A DNA stretch of 64,000 bases from Nocardia niigatensis NBRC 100131 (GCF_000308655.1 NZ_BAGC01000071.1:124001-188000), one strand, 5' to 3'. Shown: positions 32,641 to 42,305, numbered from the stretch's first letter. Numbers and translations are program-made. Notes: generated by a model from the letters alone, not told the origin.

Positions 32641-34944
32641 TCAGGCGAGACGCCGGACGTCCTCGCCGTGCCGGTCCTCGAGCTCGCGGACCCGCGCCTC
32701 GAGCTGCGCGATCTTGACCTCCCGGCGATCCGGGATCATGACGATCGGCAGATCCTTCAGTGGCGCGCTCACCTGCTTCGGGCCGTCGATCGTGAAGACG
32801 GTCGCGGTGATGTCCTCGGTGTCCGAACCCCACGAGCCGTAGTAGTACAGGTCCTCGGAGGGCTTGGGCTCGACGAACTCCTGGCAGAACTCGGCGTAGG
32901 GCTTACCGCGCCGCAGCCGGGCGTTGCGGGCCTCCGCCCGCGCCGCCTGCGTACCCTCGACATCCAAACGGTAGGTCTCCGGGTCGTAGTGCACGCCGAA
33001 GATCTCCTCGGCGACCTTCTGGGTGATCCGGCCCAATTCGGCGTCCTTGACCACCGATTCGGGCAGCCGCTCGAGCGGATCGCCGTAGCCGCCGCCCGCG
33101 CCCTGGCTGATCATGTACAACTCGCCGTCCTTGGCGATGTCGAACTGCAGACCCATGTGGTAGGTCGAGTAGCGCCCGTCCTCGAAGGGCCGCTCGTTCA
33201 TGACCTTCTCGATCGACAGGTCGAACTTGGAGTTATCCCGGCGAATGTGCTCGTAGACGTTGGTGCCCTTGACCATGGCCAGCGGATAGGTGCCGCAACC
33301 GTAGCCGCCGTACATGCCGTAGATGGACGAGAACTTCGCACCCGAGGTTACCGTCATGAAGCCCCACTGCGGGGTGCCCTCTGCGGCGACGATCATCTCG
33401 TAACCCATGCCGCCGGTGAACTTCCCGAAGCCCATGTTGTCGCGGACCAGCCGTTTGGACACCAGCTGCATGAAGGGAACCTCTTCCTCCATGACCTCCT
33501 GTTCGGCGGTGTCGGCCATCGCGCAGAACAGCGGCGACACCGCATCCTCGCCATCACGGAACGGCTTCGCACCGCCGGGCATGCCGTTGAGATCCGCGCA
33601 GAGGTTGCCTACCAAATCACCGTGCTGGGTGACCCCACCCCACAAGAAGGTGTTGATCTGGTTGAACCAAGGAGCGACCACATTGCTGTACTTCTTCGGG
33701 GTGGAGAAAGACATCCGGCTGTAGAGCGACTGCAAGGCGGAGAAGCCCCGGAAGGATGCCTGCAGCGATTGGCCCATCGGCGCGTCGTAGGAGGCATCGG
33801 CCCAGGTGCCCTCGTCGGAGATGATCTCGATGCAGCTCATTGCCGAGGTGCAGCGCGGCAGGTCCGGCCACCAGAACGCCAGGATCGCCTGCATGAACAT
33901 CGACTTCACCGAGCACAGCGGACTGTTGATGGCACGGTTGAGGATCTCCGGGCCGGTACCGCGCAGATCGACGGTCATCTGATCACCCTTGATGGTGATC
34001 TTGCAGGCGAACTTGATGAGGATGTTCTCCTTGAGGGTGGAGTCCATGAACTGGTCGAACCGATAGGTGCCGTCGGGCAGTTCACCGATCCGTCGGCGCA
34101 CCTCGACGTCGACGTCCTCGACCGTGGTGCGCAGGGCCGCGACGAACGTGTCGACCCCGACCTCGTCGATGATCTTGTCGATCCGAGACATGATCTTGCC
34201 AACCGCGGTGATCTTCACTTTCAGGTCGGCCAGCTGCAGTTTCGGGTCACGCACCGAATGCTGCAGGAAGGTCAACAGGTCGCGACGCAGATGGCCGCGT
34301 TCGACGATCTTGAACGGGCTCATCCGCAGGCCGTCGTCGAACGCCGTTTCCGAGCCGGAGGGCATCCCGCCCGGCTCACAGGCGCCGTTCTCGCCCTCAT
34401 GAATGGTGGCAGCGACCCAGGCGATGATCTCGCCGTCGCGCATGATCGGCATGATCATCGACTGGTCGGTGTTGTGGATGTTGCCGAACCGGGCGTCGTT
34501 GTGGATGAACCCGTCACCCTCGTGAATCCCGACGGTCGGCTCGTCCTTCCAGTACTTCATGATGTACCGGATCGGGTGATGCAGAATCGCGCTGAAGGCG
34601 ATGACGCCGTGGCAGGACAGGTAGGAGACATCCCCGTTCGCGGTGTAGATCGCGGTGGTGAGGTCACCCCACTTCGCGCCCGGCGCCGCGCCCTGCGCCT
34701 CGCACATCTCGTAGCCCTCGTCGAGCGCGCCGGCGATCCGCTTGCGGATGCGCTCGACCTGCAGGCGGTCGACCCCGGCCGCGATCGCCAGCTCCTCGTG
34801 CTCGGACCGCGCGGAGATGGTGTGGTCGCGCATGATGGCCGGGTCGGGGCCTAGAAACAGGGTCGTCTCGTCCATGAACTTGTCGACCCACTCCTGCTCC
34901 TGCTCGGTCAGGGTGGTCGACGGCTTGTCCTCGATGCTGGTCAT
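32641..34944 (-). CDS. apcD: ATP-dependent ketone carboxylase, HyuB-like subunit (ApcD/AcxB type)
   Basis: 767 residues, hydantoinase-B/oxoprolinase family, the length of the large subunit of acetone and acetophenone carboxylases. Signatures include HPIRYIMKYWKDEPTVGI, then GDGFIHNDARFGNIHNTDQS and SQGAGGGYGDPLERLP. The C-terminal GKPYAEFCQEFV followed by YYYGSWG is characteristic of the carboxylase branch rather than oxoprolinases. The subunit takes part in joining the phosphorylated ketone enolate with carboxy-phosphate. ATG 34944. It follows the HyuA-like gene by 33 bases. Confidence 0.88.
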   Translation of the reverse strand: MTSIEDKPSTTLTEQEQEWVDKFMDETTLFLGPDPAIMRDHTISARSEHEELAIAAGVDRLQVERIRKRIAGALDEGYEMCEAQGAAPGAKWGDLTTAIYTANGDVSYLSCHGVIAFSAILHHPIRYIMKYWKDEPTVGIHEGDGFIHNDARFGNIHNTDQSMIMPIMRDGEIIAWVAATIHEGENGACEPGGMPSGSETAFDDGLRMSPFKIVERGHLRRDLLTFLQHSVRDPKLQLADLKVKITAVGKIMSRIDKIIDEVGVDTFVAALRTTVEDVDVEVRRRIGELPDGTYRFDQFMDSTLKENILIKFACKITIKGDQMTVDLRGTGPEILNRAINSPLCSVKSMFMQAILAFWWPDLPRCTSAMSCIEIISDEGTWADASYDAPMGQSLQASFRGFSALQSLYSRMSFSTPKKYSNVVAPWFNQINTFLWGGVTQHGDLVGNLCADLNGMPGGAKPFRDGEDAVSPLFCAMADTAEQEVMEEEVPFMQLVSKRLVRDNMGFGKFTGGMGYEMIVAAEGTPQWGFMTVTSGAKFSSIYGMYGGYGCGTYPLAMVKGTNVYEHIRRDNSKFDLSIEKVMNERPFEDGRYSTYHMGLQFDIAKDGELYMISQGAGGGYGDPLERLPESVVKDAELGRITQKVAEEIFGVHYDPETYRLDVEGTQAARAEARNARLRRGKPYAEFCQEFVEPKPSEDLYYYGSWGSDTEDITATVFTIDGPKQVSAPLKDLPIVMIPDRREVKIAQLEARVRELEDRHGEDVRRLA

Positions 34945-34977
34945 GTCAGTAGCTCCGTGTGGTTGAGGTGTGAGTGG

Positions 34978-37107
34978 TCAGTCCTGGAGGAACCACACCG
35001 CGCCCTGGCGGGTCGGCTCCAGCCGCCAGCCGGGTTCGACGAGGTAGGTGGTGTTCTCCGTGGTGACGATCGCCGGACCGGGGATCACGTGGTGATGTAC
35101 GAGCGCCCGCTGGTCGTAGACCGGCGTACTGATCGGATCGCCGTGCCCGATGAAGACGACCTCGCGGTGGGAGATCTCTGTCGGAACCGTTCGCTCGCCG
35201 CCCGCGTCGAGGGAGTCGAAGTTCACGACATCGCCATTGACGAAGGCCGCGACCCGGACGGTGTTGCACCGGATGCCGGCCTCTGGGGCTGCGCTGGACG
35301 CCCCGAAACGGTGGCTGTAGACGTCGCCGAAGGTCTTGATCACGGCCAGGACGTCACCGACGCTGTCGAGCCGGGAGATGTTCTCCAGTGCCACAGCCTG
35401 TGTGAGCAGCTGGTTGCCGTAGCGCATGTCCAGTTCCAGGCGGAATTGGACATCTTCGGCCGCGAAGCCCTGCCGGACCAGGTCCTCCCGCCCGCGTGCC
35501 TCGAGCTCCTCGACGACAGCGTTGAACTCCGTATAGCTGTCGTACAGCGCCCGGGTGGTCGCGTTGTACATGGTGATGTGCACGCCCCGCTCATGGAAGT
35601 GCAGCTGCTTCATGTTTCCGGCGCCGCAGGCGGAGAACACCGACGAGAACGGCGGCGCCAGCACGCGCGTGATGCCGGCGTGCCGGGCAATGCCGCAGGC
35701 ATGCAGCGGGCCGTTACCGCCGTAGGCGAGCATCGTGAAGTCCTCCGGCAAGTAGCCGCGCACCCGCAGTTCCTTGCCGATACCGATCGCCATCTGCTCG
35801 TCGACGCCGTCCTTGATCGCCCGCGCAACATCGATCACATCCATGTCGAGCGGGTCGCACAGTGTTTCCTCGATGGCAAACCGGGACCGCTTCGGGTTGA
35901 GCTTGATGTAGCCGTTGGCGTAATCGTCCGGGTCCAGGTAGCCGAGCAGCAGATCGGCGTCGGTGACCGTCGGTCGCAGACCACCGCGGTCGTAGCAGGC
36001 CGGGCCGGGGTTGGACCCCGCGGACTCCGGACCGAGCTTGATCGAGTTGTGGATCCGGTCATAGCTGGCGATCGAACCACCACCGGCGCCGAGGGTGTCG
36101 AGATGCACCATCGGGACCGACACCAACCATCGATCGATCGTGGGCAGGAAGTCGTAGTGCTTCACGCCGCCCTCGGGGACCAGGCCGATGTCGAACGAGG
36201 TTCCGCCCATATCGGTGGAGATCACGTGTCCGAGCCCAGTCTCGTTGGACAGATGCTCGGCCGCGCCGACACCGGCGATCGGCCCGGAGTGGATGGTCTG
36301 CAAGGCATCGGTGGAGTTCATCTGCGCCATGCCGCCGGAGTTGTGGATGACCAGCATCGGTTTGTCGTAGCCGGAGTCGCGCAGGTTGTTCGAGAGCTGC
36401 GACAGCGCGTGGAACATGATTTCGTGAAGGAAAGCGTCGACGATGGTCGACGTCGCCCGCACATACTCGCCCTTGCGTCCGGAGACCTGGTGTCCGAGCA
36501 GGACCGGGATGGCGCCGAGCTCATGGGCGGGGAACTCCTCGAGGATGATCTCCTGGATGGCGAGCTCGTGAACGGGGTTCTCGGTCGCGTTGACCAGCGA
36601 CACGACGATCGCCTCCGCACCGGCGTCGACCAGTTCGCGCACTACCGTCCGCACGTCCTCGGGATCGAGCTGGGCGATGATCTTGCCGGCCGAGTTGATG
36701 CGCTCCTTGACCGAGCGGATCAAGTGCCGGGGCACGATCGGATCGGGCCGCTCGGCAGCGGGCAGATTCTGCTGCATCGAGTAGTCCAGACCTTCGCCGT
36801 AGCCGCGACCACGGGACAGCGGAATGGTGTCCTCGAATCCATGGGTGACAATCGCGGCGACCTTGGGCCCCTTGCGCTCGATCAGCGCGTTGGTGCCGAG
36901 AGTCGTGGCGTAGCGGACCGAGTCGACCTCGGTCAGGACCGTGCCCCGGTCCAGCCCGGCTCGCTTGCAGGCCAGGTCCAGGGCCTCGTTGAAGCCGAGA
37001 GCGAGGTTGTGGTGGGTGGTGAGGGCCTTCGCCTCGATGTACTTGTCGTCCCAGACGAAGAAGCAGTCGGTGAAGGTGCCGCCGATGTCGACGGAGATGC
37101 GTTTCAT
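34978..37107 (-). CDS. apcC: ATP-dependent ketone carboxylase, HyuA-like subunit (ApcC/AcxA type)
   Basis: 709 residues, hydantoinase-A family with an actin-like ATP-binding fold: N-terminal DIGGTFTDCFFVWDDKY, the TLGTNALIERKG segment, the second phosphate loop STDMGGTSFDIGLVPEGG near residue 300, and AYGGNGPLHACGIARHAG. In this enzyme class the HyuA-like subunits phosphorylate ketone and bicarbonate. Second of two HyuA-like subunits in the operon. ATG 37107, 33 bases after the small subunit gene. Confidence 0.88.
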   Translation of the reverse strand: MKRISVDIGGTFTDCFFVWDDKYIEAKALTTHHNLALGFNEALDLACKRAGLDRGTVLTEVDSVRYATTLGTNALIERKGPKVAAIVTHGFEDTIPLSRGRGYGEGLDYSMQQNLPAAERPDPIVPRHLIRSVKERINSAGKIIAQLDPEDVRTVVRELVDAGAEAIVVSLVNATENPVHELAIQEIILEEFPAHELGAIPVLLGHQVSGRKGEYVRATSTIVDAFLHEIMFHALSQLSNNLRDSGYDKPMLVIHNSGGMAQMNSTDALQTIHSGPIAGVGAAEHLSNETGLGHVISTDMGGTSFDIGLVPEGGVKHYDFLPTIDRWLVSVPMVHLDTLGAGGGSIASYDRIHNSIKLGPESAGSNPGPACYDRGGLRPTVTDADLLLGYLDPDDYANGYIKLNPKRSRFAIEETLCDPLDMDVIDVARAIKDGVDEQMAIGIGKELRVRGYLPEDFTMLAYGGNGPLHACGIARHAGITRVLAPPFSSVFSACGAGNMKQLHFHERGVHITMYNATTRALYDSYTEFNAVVEELEARGREDLVRQGFAAEDVQFRLELDMRYGNQLLTQAVALENISRLDSVGDVLAVIKTFGDVYSHRFGASSAAPEAGIRCNTVRVAAFVNGDVVNFDSLDAGGERTVPTEISHREVVFIGHGDPISTPVYDQRALVHHHVIPGPAIVTTENTTYLVEPGWRLEPTRQGAVWFLQD

Positions 37108-37140
37108 GGGGGTGCTCCGAAATTCTCGTGGCGGTGCGGA

Positions 37141-37569
37141 TCAGCGGATGTGGCCGTGGGCCTTGAGAGCGGCGGTGTACTTCTGGGCGTCCTCGCCGGG
37201 CCCGTAGTTGTGGGCTTCCTCGGGGTCGACGCCCCGCTCTTCCCACTGCGTGCGCAAAGCTGCGACGTCGATGAGCATGTCGACGGTCGGCGGATGCCCG
37301 GGCGGGATGTACTCGGTTTCGATCTGCGTCGCGCAGCCGGGGCAGTAGTACTCGAGGATTCGGCAGTAGTTCGGATCCGGGGAGAAGGTGTACTCGTACC
37401 GCTCGGGGTCGATGATCGGCTGGTGGATCTCCCGAGGGTCACGGTCGTAAACCAGGGTTGCTTCCTTGTAGTTGCCGTGCGCACTACCCATGTCCTGGCC
37501 GCACACCCGGCAGACCCAGCGCTCGGTGTCGAGATCGATGACGAGATATTCGGTCATGGGGACTCGCAT
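37141..37569 (-). CDS. apcB: Ketone carboxylase small zinc-type subunit (ApcB/AcxC type)
   Basis: 142 residues, matching the gamma subunit of acetone/acetophenone carboxylases in size and composition. Two cysteine pairs, CRVCGQ near residue 20 and CPGCAT near residue 78, form a probable metal site; YLVIDLDTERWVCRVCG and HPPTVDMLIDVAAL are recognisable. ATG 37569 has a strong GAAAGGAGG box; ATG at 37557 is less likely. Confidence 0.85.
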   Translation of the reverse strand: MRVPMTEYLVIDLDTERWVCRVCGQDMGSAHGNYKEATLVYDRDPREIHQPIIDPERYEYTFSPDPNYCRILEYYCPGCATQIETEYIPPGHPPTVDMLIDVAALRTQWEERGVDPEEAHNYGPGEDAQKYTAALKAHGHIR

Positions 37570-37596
37570 CGGAGTCCTCCTTTCAGGGTGTGTCGG

Positions 37597-39510
37597 TCAG
37601 AGGGTGTCGTCGAGCAGGAGGTCGCCCGCGGCGGTGACTCGGAAGTTCCAGCCGGACAGGACCCGTGCGGTGAAGAAGGGGCCCTCGATGATCGCCGGGC
37701 CGGTGCCGGTGTCGCCCGGGGTGAGCTCGTTCAAGTCGTAAACGGGGATCTCGTCGACTCGATCCGCAGCCGACCGGACCGCGCGGGTTCCTATCGCGGT
37801 GGCCGGACGGGCAGCCACCTCCTGATCCGGGGTCAATTCGGGATGCGGCAGCGGGGCGGTCACGGTGAGCTGAAGGGTGACGTTGGTGCCCGGGTAGTCG
37901 ACCGGGTCCCCGTGGTGGTACGAGCCTCGCGAAAGCGACACCCCGTCCGGCGTCTCGACACACACCTGCCAGGTGGTCTCGCATTCGGAGAGCGCATAGC
38001 CTTCCTGGAACATGTCCCGCTCGGCCCGGGCCAACAGCTGGTCGCAGGTTGACGCGGCGGACGCGGTGGTCGGCTCTGGAACACCGACTTCGTAGGTCTT
38101 GCTCACATCGGAGAAGGAGATTCCCATCGCGGAGAAGACCGCGGCCGTGCGCGGGATGAGCACACGCTTGATACCTGCAGGCCGGGCAGCGCCGGTCGCG
38201 CTCATCGGGCCGGCACCGCCGAAGCCGGCCAGGGTGGTGTTCTCGGCCGCCAGGTGCGCGAACGACGACGAGACCGCCTCGAAATAGGCTTGTTCCATCC
38301 GGACCAGGGCCTCGTCGAGGTCGATTCCGAGGGGGGCGGCGATGGTTTCGGTGATGACGGCGCGGGAGCGCTCCGGATCGAGCCGGAAGGTGCCGTTGAG
38401 GTAGGTGTCCGGATCGAGTACGCCGAGGAGCAGGTTGACGTCGGTGATCGTCGCCTGCTTGCCACCGAAACCGAAGCAGGCCGGTCCAGGCGCCGCGCCG
38501 ACCGACTGCGGCCCAACCGTGATCCGACCGTCAGCCACGGCGATCACCGACGATCCGCCCACGCCCTTGGAATGGACGTTGCTCATCGGATAAGAGATGG
38601 CGACATCGCGGATCCTGCCGCGCTCGTCGGCCGCCACCTGGTCGCCGACCACGACGCCGACGTCGGTGGTCGTGCCGCCGATGTCAACCATCAGGGTGTG
38701 CTCGAGGCCGTACTGGCGGGCCAGGGCGGCCGTGCCTTCCAGACCGCCACGCGGACCCGAGGAGTAGGTCTTCAGCGCTACCGACTTCGCGACCCGCGAG
38801 GAGCCGCCGTCGTTGCGGTACACCAGCAGCGGATTGACCACGCGGTAGGACTTCAGACGACGCTCCGCGCCGTACAGGAATCGCTCCATCGTCGGGTGCA
38901 GGAACGAGTTGATCACGCATGACCACACCCGGCGGGCATCGTTGCGGTCGCCGGCCAGATCCCAGCTGTAGATGAGCGGGATCGATCCCAGCAGGTGACG
39001 GGGGAACTTGCGCAGCAGCACCGCCCGCAGCCGGCGTTCCTGCTCGGAGTCACGCCCGGCGACGACGACCCGGGCGGCGCCGAGCGTGGTCAATCGGTTG
39101 ACCTGCTGGACCACCTCGAAATCGATCGTCTCGTCGTCGGCGGTCATATCGACGGTGAGCAACCGGTCGGCGACGAGCCCCGCGAAGAGCTCCCGTTCCG
39201 CGTCGGTCGCCTGCATCTGCTGCGTGAGACCGGGCAGCGTCGTGAGGATCCCGATCATTGGGCCGCGGCGCTCGACCAGCGCGTTGGTTCCCTGGGTCGT
39301 CGAATACCGGATGTGCTGGGTCGCGTGCAGCAGCCGCTCGGTGTTCGCCGAGCCGTACAGCGCCTCTGACGCCTTCTCGATCCCGGTGAACAGGCACTCT
39401 GACAGGTCGTGTGGTGTCGTGAGCGTCTTGACGAATGTGAATCCGGTCCCATTCCAGACACATATGTCGGTGAGCGTGCCACCATTGTCGATGTTGATGA
39501 GGGTGTCCAT
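37597..39510 (-). CDS. apcA: ATP-dependent ketone carboxylase, first HyuA-like subunit (ApcA type)
   Basis: 637 residues (about 68 kDa), hydantoinase-A family. It opens with INIDNGGTLTDICVWNGTG, has TQGTNALVERRGP, and a complete second phosphate loop MVDIGGTTTDVGVVVGDQ near residue 273. It is shorter than the second HyuA-like subunit and diverges from it. Two different HyuA-like subunits are the hallmark of acetophenone carboxylase, since acetone carboxylase has only one. ATG 39510 follows AAGGAGTGGC. First gene of the leftward operon, divergent from the activator gene. Confidence 0.85.
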   Translation of the reverse strand: MDTLINIDNGGTLTDICVWNGTGFTFVKTLTTPHDLSECLFTGIEKASEALYGSANTERLLHATQHIRYSTTQGTNALVERRGPMIGILTTLPGLTQQMQATDAERELFAGLVADRLLTVDMTADDETIDFEVVQQVNRLTTLGAARVVVAGRDSEQERRLRAVLLRKFPRHLLGSIPLIYSWDLAGDRNDARRVWSCVINSFLHPTMERFLYGAERRLKSYRVVNPLLVYRNDGGSSRVAKSVALKTYSSGPRGGLEGTAALARQYGLEHTLMVDIGGTTTDVGVVVGDQVAADERGRIRDVAISYPMSNVHSKGVGGSSVIAVADGRITVGPQSVGAAPGPACFGFGGKQATITDVNLLLGVLDPDTYLNGTFRLDPERSRAVITETIAAPLGIDLDEALVRMEQAYFEAVSSSFAHLAAENTTLAGFGGAGPMSATGAARPAGIKRVLIPRTAAVFSAMGISFSDVSKTYEVGVPEPTTASAASTCDQLLARAERDMFQEGYALSECETTWQVCVETPDGVSLSRGSYHHGDPVDYPGTNVTLQLTVTAPLPHPELTPDQEVAARPATAIGTRAVRSAADRVDEIPVYDLNELTPGDTGTGPAIIEGPFFTARVLSGWNFRVTAAGDLLLDDTL

Positions 39511-39626
39511 GCCACTCCTTGGTCGCAGCGGATCCGTCTGAGCGACACGAGCACGATGCCGGTGCTTCGTCTGGCGATCGCCCTCGACGGTGGAATCCAC
39601 TATCGCGGTGTCTCGAGACCGGGCGG

Positions 39627-39643
39627 CGTCCCAACTTGGCACA
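39627..39643. promoter_or_regulatory. Regulon operator site c (carboxylase operon / activator divergent promoter)
   Basis: CGTCCCA-ACT-TGGCACA, 12 of 14 arm positions matching the consensus. It lies 117 bp upstream of apcA and 90 bp upstream of the activator gene. A 10-bp palindrome GTCTCGAGAC at 39610-39619 lies beside it and may be part of a second site. Confidence 0.55.
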
Positions 39644-39732
39644 CCTCCCCGCTGTCGAATTCACGCACTCGTCTGCGGATCTGTGGGCATGATGGAGACA
39701 TCGATCATCACCGGCCGCAACGAGGAGGCCGT

Positions 39733-41592
39733 ATGCCGGAGACACAGAGCCGATTGCTGCGCGTGGCTGCTGCCCGGGCCGACTTCCTGGAATACGGCAG
39801 GCCGGGCGCCGCGGGCGTGCCAGACGTGGTGGCCGCGTCGTGGGTGCGCAGCCAGCAGGCCGGCGTCAACATCACCCGCCCGGTCATCGACTTCAACGCC
39901 GACATCGACACCCGCTCCCGCTTGGTCCGCTGCGCCAATCCGGTGCTCGACCAGCTGGGCAATGACACCGCGGGTCTGCCGTTGGTTATCGCGCTGACCG
40001 ACAATCACGCCCGGGTGGTTCAGCGCCGCGATGTTTCGGCGGCCGTAGGCCGGCTGCTCGACCGTGTCGAATTCGCGCCGGGTTTCAACTACGCGGAGGG
40101 ATCGGTCGGTACGAACGGGGTCGGTACCGTGCTCGAGGCGGGACAGCCGGTGTCGGTCGTCGGACCGGAACATTTCGCTGAGCACCTACAGCCTTTTGCC
40201 TGTACCGGGGCTCCGATCATCGATCCGTTGAGTGGACGCCTAGAAGGCATTCTCGACGTCTCCACCCTGGCCGAGTCGTGGAGTCCGTTGGTGCATACGG
40301 TCGTCAAATCGGCGGCCAAGGACATCGGGCGCAATCTGCTGGCCGACCGAAACCAGGCCCAGCAGGCGTTGTTCGATACGTATCTGCGCGCCGACGCCCG
40401 CTTCCCGCGGCAGGCGGTCTTCGCTTTCGCCGACTCGGTCTACATGGCCAACGCAACGGCGCAGGCCCTGTTCGACCCGACCGAACAGCTGGTTGTCCGG
40501 GAGCACGCGACCTTCGTGATGACGCGCCACGATCGCGTGAGCGAGACGATCACCATGCAGTCGGGCCGGGTGATCCAATTCCGCGGGACGCGCATCGTCT
40601 CTGGCTGCGATACGGCCGGCATCGTCGTCATCGCCGAGGACATCAGCGGTCAGCCCGGCGCACCGGCGGCGCTCGGCAGCGGCACGGGATTCGCCGATCA
40701 TGTGCTGCCCTCGGTCGCGACGGCGGGCGCGGAGACCCGGGGGCTGGTCGGCGACCTGCGGCGGCCGCACGTGCCGATCGCTGCCGGCTCGTCCCCGGCA
40801 TGGTTGAGAGCCTGCTCGGAATTACACCGTGCGCTCGCGGCGAAGACGCCGACGATCGTGCTCGGTGAGACCGGGACCGGGAAGTTCACCCTGGTCGCCG
40901 AGGTCTTCCACGCTGATCATCCTGGCGGGCGCAGCATTTCTGTCGATGCGTCCCAGCTGCAGTCCGACGCAGACGGCGACCTCGACGCCTTTCTCGACAG
41001 CGCCGGCGAACAGACCCTGTGCATCGTCCGCAACCTGGACCAGGCGAGCACGGAGGGGGTCGAACGCCTCGACGGGCTGTTCACCGCACTGGCCCGCACG
41101 ACGTCTCCGGTCGCCTTCGCCGCGACCGTATCCGACTCCAGTCTCGATTCCGACCTGCCGTTTCGCGCCCTCCTCGGGCACTTCGAGGTGGCTGTCACGG
41201 TTCCGCCACTACGGTGCCGCACGGATGATCTCACGCTCATCGTCGGCCGGGTATTGGCGGAGATCGCCCCGGGCCGACGGGTACGGCTGTCCCCCAATGC
41301 CCTGCGGACGGTCACCCGCTACACCTGGCCCCGCAACGTCTCGCAGCTGCGCGAAGCACTGACCCACGCAGTGCGGGCCCGCCCGGTAGGGGAAATACAG
41401 GCCGAGGACTTGCCCAGTTACTGCCAGACTCGCTCGCACAAGAATCTCACCCGTATCGAGATCGCCGAGCGTGACGAGATCATCGCGGCTCTGCAGGAAA
41501 CCGACGGCAACCGTGCCGCCGCCGCAACCCGGCTCGGTATGTCGCGAAGCAGTCTGTATCGCAAGCTGCGGTCGTACGGAATCACGGCTTGA
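39733..41592 (+). CDS. AcoR/MimR-type GAF-AAA-Fis transcriptional activator
   Basis: 619 residues. An N-terminal ligand-sensing region with a GAF-like domain (about 70-200, EGSVGTNGVGT) is followed by a degenerate PAS-like stretch, an AAA+ domain with Walker A GETGTGKFT at residue 378, and a Fis-type helix-turn-helix at about 570-617 (NRAAAATRLGMSRSSLYRKL). The sigma-54 contact loop GAFTGA is not visible and the Walker B region is poor, as expected for actinobacteria that lack sigma-54. ATG 39733 follows GAGGAGG. It is divergent from the carboxylase operon and probably induces it in response to a ketone or alcohol. Confidence 0.88.
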   Translation: MPETQSRLLRVAAARADFLEYGRPGAAGVPDVVAASWVRSQQAGVNITRPVIDFNADIDTRSRLVRCANPVLDQLGNDTAGLPLVIALTDNHARVVQRRDVSAAVGRLLDRVEFAPGFNYAEGSVGTNGVGTVLEAGQPVSVVGPEHFAEHLQPFACTGAPIIDPLSGRLEGILDVSTLAESWSPLVHTVVKSAAKDIGRNLLADRNQAQQALFDTYLRADARFPRQAVFAFADSVYMANATAQALFDPTEQLVVREHATFVMTRHDRVSETITMQSGRVIQFRGTRIVSGCDTAGIVVIAEDISGQPGAPAALGSGTGFADHVLPSVATAGAETRGLVGDLRRPHVPIAAGSSPAWLRACSELHRALAAKTPTIVLGETGTGKFTLVAEVFHADHPGGRSISVDASQLQSDADGDLDAFLDSAGEQTLCIVRNLDQASTEGVERLDGLFTALARTTSPVAFAATVSDSSLDSDLPFRALLGHFEVAVTVPPLRCRTDDLTLIVGRVLAEIAPGRRVRLSPNALRTVTRYTWPRNVSQLREALTHAVRARPVGEIQAEDLPSYCQTRSHKNLTRIEIAERDEIIAALQETDGNRAAAATRLGMSRSSLYRKLRSYGITA

Positions 41593-41615
41593 GCCCGGCA
41601 CAGTAGGAGCACTGG

Positions 41616-42073
41616 CCGGGCCGATCGACACAACCTTGATCCGCCGCACCAACCCGCCCAGCTTGCGGACACCGTGGTCGAGCAGGTCGGCGGCGGTAGG
41701 GTGGTCGATATCGGCTTCCGCCACCATGGCGTGGATGCGCAGCTTGCAGGCCCGCAGCACCTTGTCCTCGGTCAGTTTGCCCACCAACGCGGTATTGAGC
41801 TGCTCGAACACCTGCGGGCCGGCCCGCCCGACCAGCTTGATCAGCGTGGTCGGATGCGGCGCTTCAAGCGCGATCCGGCGGAACTGCCGCCAGGTGATCG
41901 AATCGGCCGCCTCCTGGCACAGCGTCTCGTATCCAAACTGGTAGCGGGGCCGCCCCGATCGAGCATCGAACATTCCACGGCTCGACGAACCATTCATCGT
42001 CGAGATAGGCATCGCTGCGCGCCGACTCATCGGGAAGCCGGACCGCCTCCGGCCGCAACACCACATCCCACAA
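41616..42073 (-). pseudogene. N-terminal remnant of an ISNCY-type transposase
   Basis: Two frames must be joined. LDDEWFVEPWNV lies in one, and YQFGYETLCQEAADSITWRQF, then HPTTLIKLVGRAGPQVFEQL and DHGVRKLGGLVRRIK lie in the next. These are segments of the N-terminal half of IS5-like/ISNCY-family transposases. The catalytic C-terminal half is gone; the fragment ends 24 bp from the activator stop codon. An internal frame change near 41950 confirms decay. Confidence 0.68.
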
Positions 42074-42305
42074 CTAGATCTGCTGATCCGCGACCCGCAA
42101 CATCGACCGGCCTATCTCCACGAGAACGACACCGATGTCGTTCTCGCAGCGAAACACCTACTGCCGCAGGCAATTACAGAGACCGACACCAGCTACTCGA
42201 CCCAGCTACTCGACATACTTCTTCAGGGGCAGGCAACTAGGCTTCGATCCGGCAGGAGTGTCTCCGGCTCGGAAAGCCACAACTGCCCGCGAGTCAGGTG
42301 TCGGT
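42074..42305. other. Gene-free stretch between transposase remnant and alcohol dehydrogenase
   Basis: No gene is supported. On the plus strand the translation RPAYLHENDTDVVLAAKHLL followed by QAITETDTSYSTQLLDILLQ (about 42104-42230) reads like the end of a former protein, without a start; I cannot name it. Confidence 0.4.

Noticed and set aside
32503..38052. Long plus-strand open frames of 783 and 1031 codons antisense to the carboxylase genes
   Set aside because: They mirror strongly biased codons of the real minus-strand genes; no domain, ribosome-binding site or protein-like hydrophobic pattern was found, while the minus strand gives clear HyuA/HyuB proteins.
39409..39732. 108-codon upstream extension of the activator gene
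   Set aside because: It overlaps the start of apcA and the divergent promoter; ATG 39733 has a strong GAGGAGG box and gives a normal N-terminus.
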